DNA of 46,148 bases from Cyanobacteria bacterium UBA7753 (GTDB lineage: Bacteria > Cyanobacteriota > Vampirovibrionia > Gastranaerophilales > Gastranaerophilaceae), in contig DLEF01000005.1 of NCBI GenBank assembly GCA_002481545.1, forward strand, positions 1 to 46,148, read 5' to 3'. The position numbers were made by a program, and so were the translations under genes. The notes beneath the pieces were generated by a model. It worked only from the letters and a program-made list of their open reading frames with translations. It was not told the origin of the DNA and made no database searches. Below, one piece after another: positions 42,163 to 46,148 of the stretch. Each line of letters starts with the position of its first letter. The first letter of the stretch is position 1.

Positions 42163-42211
42163 AAAAGTAAAAGTAGAAGAATAAAATAAGGCTAGAAAGG
42201 CGAATAAAGAA

Positions 42212-42442
42212 ATGGCAAAACAAGATCAAACAAGAAGAAAACGTAAAGCTTGCATGTTTTGTGCCGATTACGTTGAAGAGATTGATTTTAAAGATGCATC
42301 TAAGTTAAAAAGATATTTAACAGAGGCAGGTAAAATCATTCCTAGACGCGTAACAGGCAACTGTGCAAAACATCAAAGAATGATTGCTAACGCAATTAAG
42401 AAAGCAAGAGAAGCAGCAATTATCGGATATACATTCGACTAA
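42212..42442 (+). CDS. rpsR: 30S ribosomal protein S18 (zinc-binding type)
   Basis: 76 residues; KLKRYLTEAGKIIPRRVTG is the S18 core. Cys14, Cys17, Cys51 and His54 (CMFC..CAKH) form the zinc-binding variant. It is third gene of the rpsF operon. Confidence 0.95.
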   Translation: MAKQDQTRRKRKACMFCADYVEEIDFKDASKLKRYLTEAGKIIPRRVTGNCAKHQRMIANAIKKAREAAIIGYTFD

Positions 42443-42495
42443 TTGTAACGGTTTCTTATTTTGCTATACTGATAAAGGCGGGTAAAACCGCCTTT
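42443..42495 (+). promoter_or_regulatory. Promoter and leader hairpin after rpsR
   Basis: TTGTAA (42443-42448), 16-nt spacer, TATACT (42465-42470). The transcript would open with AAAGGCGG-GTAAAA-CCGCCTTT (42474-42495). The hairpin may instead, or also, terminate the rpsF operon, but its T tail is weak. Confidence 0.5.
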
Positions 42496-42526
42496 GTTAT
42501 ACTTATATTTGAGGGGATTTATTATT

Positions 42527-42727
42527 ATGGAAAACGAAGCTATAAACCAAATAACTATCAGATCTGACAGAGATACGGATTATACTTTTCAATATAAAGG
42601 TGAAGACGTTACTTTGAAGGCAAGAGGTATTTTAAGCATTGCTGACGGGCTGGAACACGTTGTTCTTCCGACTGTTGCTATGAAAGTTATCAATAACCTT
42701 ATTATTATCAAACAGGATGTAAAATAG
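42527..42727 (+). CDS. Unnamed 66-aa protein
   Basis: No family recognised. ATG 42527 is supported by GAGGGG (42511-42516), giving 66 residues; a longer reading from 42494 has no ribosome-binding site. The product is small, soluble, acidic and beta-rich (ITIRSDRDTDYTFQYKGEDV, then VVLPTVAMKVINNLIIIKQDV). It may belong with the rpsF operon or have its own promoter. Confidence 0.6.
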   Translation: MENEAINQITIRSDRDTDYTFQYKGEDVTLKARGILSIADGLEHVVLPTVAMKVINNLIIIKQDVK

Positions 42728-42750
42728 TTTTGTTATAAGCACAAGATGTT

Positions 42751-42970
42751 ATACTGAATTTAATTCAGTATTTCTAAGATTGCAATAGCCGGAAGAAGCT
42801 ATTATTATTTACCCTCCCCATCTGTAAAGAGAATAGCTACGCCGTCAAAAAGTAGGGTGCGATGTTTCGCACCAATAAGAATTTATGTTTGTTGTTATTC
42901 CCCCCTCACTCGTTCGAAATTTCGCTCGGCAGAGTGCGGACTCCTAGTGCCCTAGTATCTTAGTACCTTT
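42751..42970. repeat. Mixed repeat block
   Basis: ATACTGAA-TTTAA-TTCAGTAT (42751-42771); a partial left end of the composite repeat (about 42811-42836); GTAGGGTGCGA-TGTT-TCGCACC (42852-42873); an inverted composite right end CCCCCTCACTCG with CGAAATTTCG palindrome (about 42901-42930); and an 8-mer array CTAGTGCC, CTAGTATC, TTAGTACC (42944-42968). Confidence 0.6.
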
Positions 42971-42972
42971 TA

Positions 42973-44711
42973 TTAGCTGAACAGTTTAAATGTTCTTTCG
43001 ACGTTGTCTTTTGCGACAGTTTGGAGAGTTTCCATTTCTTGTTTAATAGCATCTCTTTCGTTATCTAGGGCAGCAAGGTCATAGTCATATTTTCTGTCTT
43101 TCATATCGATACGTTTCATATCGGCTTCATATTGAGCTTCTGCTTTTCTTAATTTAGTTTCGTCTTGAACTTCCTGCAGGTTTGTATCGGTGGCAACACT
43201 GGTATCTGTTATTTCAAAGCCTTTATTCATATCAACAGTTGCAATTATTGCAAATCCGTTGTTTACCATATTTGTGAACCATCTTGAGTCGTCCAGAACT
43301 TTATCATCAACTTTAATTCCTCCGCCTGCATTGTTTAAGATATTGAACATATTTATATAATTATCCATTTCATCGGCAGGGATGTTAGGATAATTTGCAG
43401 GGTTAACATCAGAGGAGGTTGCAATCGTTTTAGTTTCAGGGATATTGTCGCCTGCGAATGCCGAGTAAGAATTATTTGTTGCGAAACGTGTTTGTTGAGT
43501 TAAATCATAGCCGTAATCGCTCATCGTAATATTTTCAACTCCGGCATTTGTTTGTAAGCCTGTTGCGATACAGTTATTAACCGTTCCAGTTGCTGCGTTT
43601 GTATATTCTGCTATAAATGTACCGCAGTAATTGTTATATTTCTGTATTCTTGAACCGTCAAAATCTTTCATTAATCCCGAACGGTTTGGAGTTATATTAC
43701 CTTCTGCTATACAGTTTGTTATTTCAAACGAACCGTTGTTTACGGAACCTATAAAACCGCCCATAGTTCCGTATTCACCTGATACATTTCCTCTTGCAAT
43801 ACAGTTTGTAATTGTTTTGTTTCCGCCGTACATTCTGCCTGCAAAACCGCCTGCATATGTAATACCGTCCCATTCTGATTCCGGGGTTTTACCGTTGCCC
43901 GTACTTACAAAGTCGGAATAAACATCTACATCAACATCACAATTGGATATGTTGCAGCCGTTCACAATACTTCCGAAAGCTCCGCCAATGTTTCTTGTGC
44001 CGTGGAGTACCCCTTTTACGGAGCAATTGTCAACGGTGCTGTTTCTGAGACTTCCGCAGATACCGCCTGTTATTCTGTCGTTTCCGCTGGAAGGGTTCTT
44101 AATATTTACGTCTAATTCAATGTTTTTAAGCGTTGTACCGTTTTGCTTCTGAATAATCCGCTTGTTCCGCTTTTGATAGTGATAGTGTGTCCGTTGCCGT
44201 CAAAAGTTCCTGAGAAGTTTCTGATACCTTCCCAGTTGTCGAGTACTAAATCAGCGTCAAGTTTGAATTTGCCGTTGCTGCTCGATAATTGGCTTAATTG
44301 TTCTGCGGAAGTTATAGAGGTATAAGAAGACTTATCCTCATTTAAACTGTCAAGGGTTTTCAAAAAACCGTCAATGGTTTTATTTGAATTTTCATACGCA
44401 CTTCTAATCTTATTCGGGACATATACTCTGCCTGATTCGGTGTCTCTCAATATATAAATGGAATTTGCTCTTGCTTGTGAATATATAAAGTTGTTGAAGG
44501 TAGTGTCTTTGAAAGTAACACTGCCGTCCGTATTCAAAATCTTGTGTTGGATTTTAGTCATTTCGAGCGCGTTTTCATAGTCCGCATAAACTTGTCTTGT
44601 TTCGTTTGCGAGCTGAAGTTTTTGTGCTTCAAGTTTTTGAGCACCATACTCTATTTGATGCATACGCCCTGTGAGCGACAGCAATCTTGCTTGTGATGAC
44701 GATAATCCCAT
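42973..44711 (-). pseudogene. Beta-helix-like repeat protein with helical ends; one frameshift
   Basis: Two adjacent minus-strand ORFs are parts of one gene. The first (from ATG 44711, AAGGA ribosome-binding site) has a helical N-terminus (SSSQARLLSLTGRMHQIEYG) and ends shortly after GTFDGNGHTITIKSG. The second carries repeated GGFxG/NCIAxGN units typical of GLUG-type beta-helices, and ends in a charged coiled coil finishing KDNVERTFKLFS. Adding one base near 44150 joins them into 579 residues reading SGLFQKQNGTTLKNIEL across the break. Function is unknown; there is no signal peptide. This could be sequencing error, recent decay or phase-type switching. Confidence 0.7.
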
Positions 44712-44901
44712 TTTGTCCTTGACCCGTTAATTATTTAGAAATTAAATATTAACTTCACTTGATATATATAACGGCACATTTCCCTAAAAACTTTAATTAT
44801 GGCACTTTTAGCCCCGTAAACGGGTGAAATACAGTGATAGTAAAGATTTAGCCTGTAAAATTTTGAATAAGGTTGTATTATTTATGTCAACTTTTGTAAA
44901 C

Positions 44902-44935
44902 AAACAGGCATGCTTTTATTAAAGCATGCCTGTTT
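44902..44935 (-). terminator. Hairpin downstream of the DNA methyltransferase gene
   Basis: A 15-bp perfect stem (44902-44916 and 44921-44935) with TATT loop; the minus-strand tail is TGTTTAC, only moderately T-rich. The remaining spacer to 44711 is AT-rich without recognised features. Confidence 0.65.
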
Positions 44936-44952
44936 AGTTATTGAGAATAATA

Positions 44953-45864
44953 TTAACTTGCCAGTTTGTTTAATCTTTCGAGTTTTCTTTTCCTTTTTTC
45001 GTCTTTTTGGAAAATCATAATATATTCATGTTTGAAGTTGTTGAACCCGCCCATAAGAGCTCTGTATCTCCATAGCGGAGCGAGTTTACCTTTCGCGCGT
45101 TCGTTGCCTTGCATATCTTTTACGATTGTTGCTTTGTGGACGAAGCCGATTCTCTTCATCCTTTCTTGACATTCAAACCCGAGGGATACCAATTCGCCGT
45201 TCTTATATTCGTCTCCGATGATTAGCGCTGCAAATCGTTTGTCTTCCAAGAGGTCGTATCCGTTTTGTGCTACTTTTTGGAACTCATCATAGAATACTTC
45301 CGTAGAGGCACAATTGGATAAGTCTTCTTTTCTGTCGGAGAACTTGATAATATCATCATACGGTGGGTGCAGTATAAGTAATTGAGCCTTGTCCTGACGC
45401 ATAATTTCGAGTCTTGCTTTTATCTTTTCTTTCGCAAGTTCGGTTGTAGAATCGGCACAAATAATGTTCACATCAGTGACCAATTGTTTAGGGGTGAATT
45501 TTTCGGAGACTTTTTCTGCCAATTCATCCTTGAGTTCTACGCCGATACAGCGTCTGCCCATATTAATGGCTTCAATGCCGGAGGTACCGGAACCAAAGAA
45601 TAAATCCAGTACAACATCATTTTTCTTTGTATATCTCCAGTATAGCTGTTGAGCTATTTGAGGTATAAAATTGCCGTGATATTCGTTAGAGTGTCCGCCT
45701 TCTTTGAGTCTGTGCGGAAATTCCCATAAAGTATCAGTTTTTACAAAATCATAATCTTTCCAGGCGTTCAAGTTAATATCGTTGTATGCCGTGGTTTTCA
45801 CCGCAGGTACGACATTCAAATCAGGTACCGACTGAACGGTTTTGGTGTTAGTTCTTCTAACCAT
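44953..45864 (-). CDS. Orphan DNA methyltransferase (N4/N6 type, HPPY motif)
   Basis: A SAM-dependent amino-methyltransferase of DNA bases. ATG 45864 is chosen (AAAAGGAGA ribosome-binding site; the longer TTG reading is unsupported), giving 303 residues. The SAM-binding motif I is DLFFGSGTSG (87-96) and the catalytic motif IV is HPPY (166-169), instead of the usual DPPY/SPPY. The order X-I-IV is followed by LWRYRALMGGFNNFKHEYI near the end. No restriction enzyme is adjacent, so it is an orphan; whether it makes m6A or m4C cannot be told. Confidence 0.85.
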   Translation of the reverse strand: MVRRTNTKTVQSVPDLNVVPAVKTTAYNDINLNAWKDYDFVKTDTLWEFPHRLKEGGHSNEYHGNFIPQIAQQLYWRYTKKNDVVLDLFFGSGTSGIEAINMGRRCIGVELKDELAEKVSEKFTPKQLVTDVNIICADSTTELAKEKIKARLEIMRQDKAQLLILHPPYDDIIKFSDRKEDLSNCASTEVFYDEFQKVAQNGYDLLEDKRFAALIIGDEYKNGELVSLGFECQERMKRIGFVHKATIVKDMQGNERAKGKLAPLWRYRALMGGFNNFKHEYIMIFQKDEKRKRKLERLNKLAS

Positions 45865-46009
45865 TAATATTCTCCTTTTCCCAATGTACCAATTGTAAAC
45901 AAATGTTACATTTTTTTTATCAAGGATTTGGAGTAATTGATTCAAATTTTATACACTATTTGAATGATTGTTTGTATTTTTCAGTTTCGTAATTATTTTA
46001 TAGAAAATT

Positions 46010-46130
46010 AAGACACTAAGCTCCGCACAGAGTAGGGTGTTATGTTTCCACCACTAATAAAGTACCATAATATTTTTTAGATTCTTCGCACCTGCCTGCG
46101 TTGCATGTGCTCAGAATGACAGTATCGCGG
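46010..46130. repeat. Degenerate repeats at the window end
   Basis: AGACACTAAG (one 8-mer unit), GAGTAGGGTGTT..CCACC (46029-46053) and a CAGAATGACAG string (46113-46123) resembling the CTGAA/TTCAG repeat edge. No gene is seen from 45865 to the end. Confidence 0.45.
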
Positions 46131-46148
46131 GGATTTTCGGTATCTCAA

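Noticed and set aside
1..46148. Search for tRNA and rRNA genes
   Set aside because: No GGTTCRANNCC-type T-arm with matching CCA-side stem and no rRNA sequence recognised by eye; a tRNAscan-SE run would settle it.

Overview
The window reads as AT-rich chromosomal DNA of a Gram-negative (diderm) bacterium. Outer-membrane genes are present: a TolC-type channel, an MsbA-type flippase, LptB and an LptF/G permease. Several unnamed proteins carry a short N-terminal motif of the form [V/P][S/N]F[K/T/G][G/A/S]. As I remember it, that combination, together with a PPi-dependent phosphofructokinase and a membrane pyrophosphatase, fits the non-photosynthetic cyanobacterial relatives (Melainabacteria/Vampirovibrionia, order Gastranaerophilales). 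This assignment is inference; no rRNA or tRNA gene is present to test it.

Layout. 1-5.0 kb: an EmrAB-TolC-like efflux module with a MarR regulator; two matching operator-like sites lie in the divergent promoter region. 5.0-9.6 kb: a dual-specificity phosphatase, a frame-disrupted small gene, a secreted protein, Hsp20 with a Shine-Dalgarno-masking leader hairpin, a secreted VWA protein and a CheR-like methyltransferase. 9.7-14.4 kb: membrane pyrophosphatase, then an overlapping unit of a 38-residue ORF and two unnamed membrane proteins. 14.5-17.7 kb: coiled-coil protein, HU, MsbA-type ABC exporter. 17.9-22.2 kb: rpsE-rpmD-rplO-secY, separated from the usual rest of the spc operon, then pheS. 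22.4-25.4 kb: unnamed gene, then tsf and rpsB (minus strand) with a long structured rpsB leader. 25.5-32.6 kb: pfp, uvrA, an unnamed protein, gatA. 32.8-38.1 kb: the complete Smc-ScpA-ScpB condensin. 38.3-40.9 kb: minus-strand operon lptB, lptF/G-like and a phosphodiester glycosidase. 41.4-42.7 kb: rpsF-ssb-rpsR and a 66-residue protein. 43.0-45.9 kb: a frameshifted beta-helix-like protein with helical ends, and an orphan DNA methyltransferase.

The intergenic spaces are unusually rich in short dispersed repeats of at least four types: (1) composite palindromes with conserved ends (CCTC..GGGAGAGG and GGGTGAGGG) and unrelated inner arms; (2) GTAGGGTGC/GCACC hairpins with compensating stem changes; (3) tandem arrays of an 8-mer, TTAGTGCC-like; (4) ATGCTGAA/TTCAGCAT-type palindromes. 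These explain almost all long gene-free stretches.

Most housekeeping genes are ordinary. The features most worth a second look are the shared N-terminal F-K-G tag on otherwise unrelated proteins, the overlapping unit at 12.5-14.3 kb, the two genes whose frames break (5.8 kb and 44.15 kb), the Hsp20 leader, the paired MarR operators and the repeat families. No CRISPR array, insertion sequence, prophage or tRNA was found.
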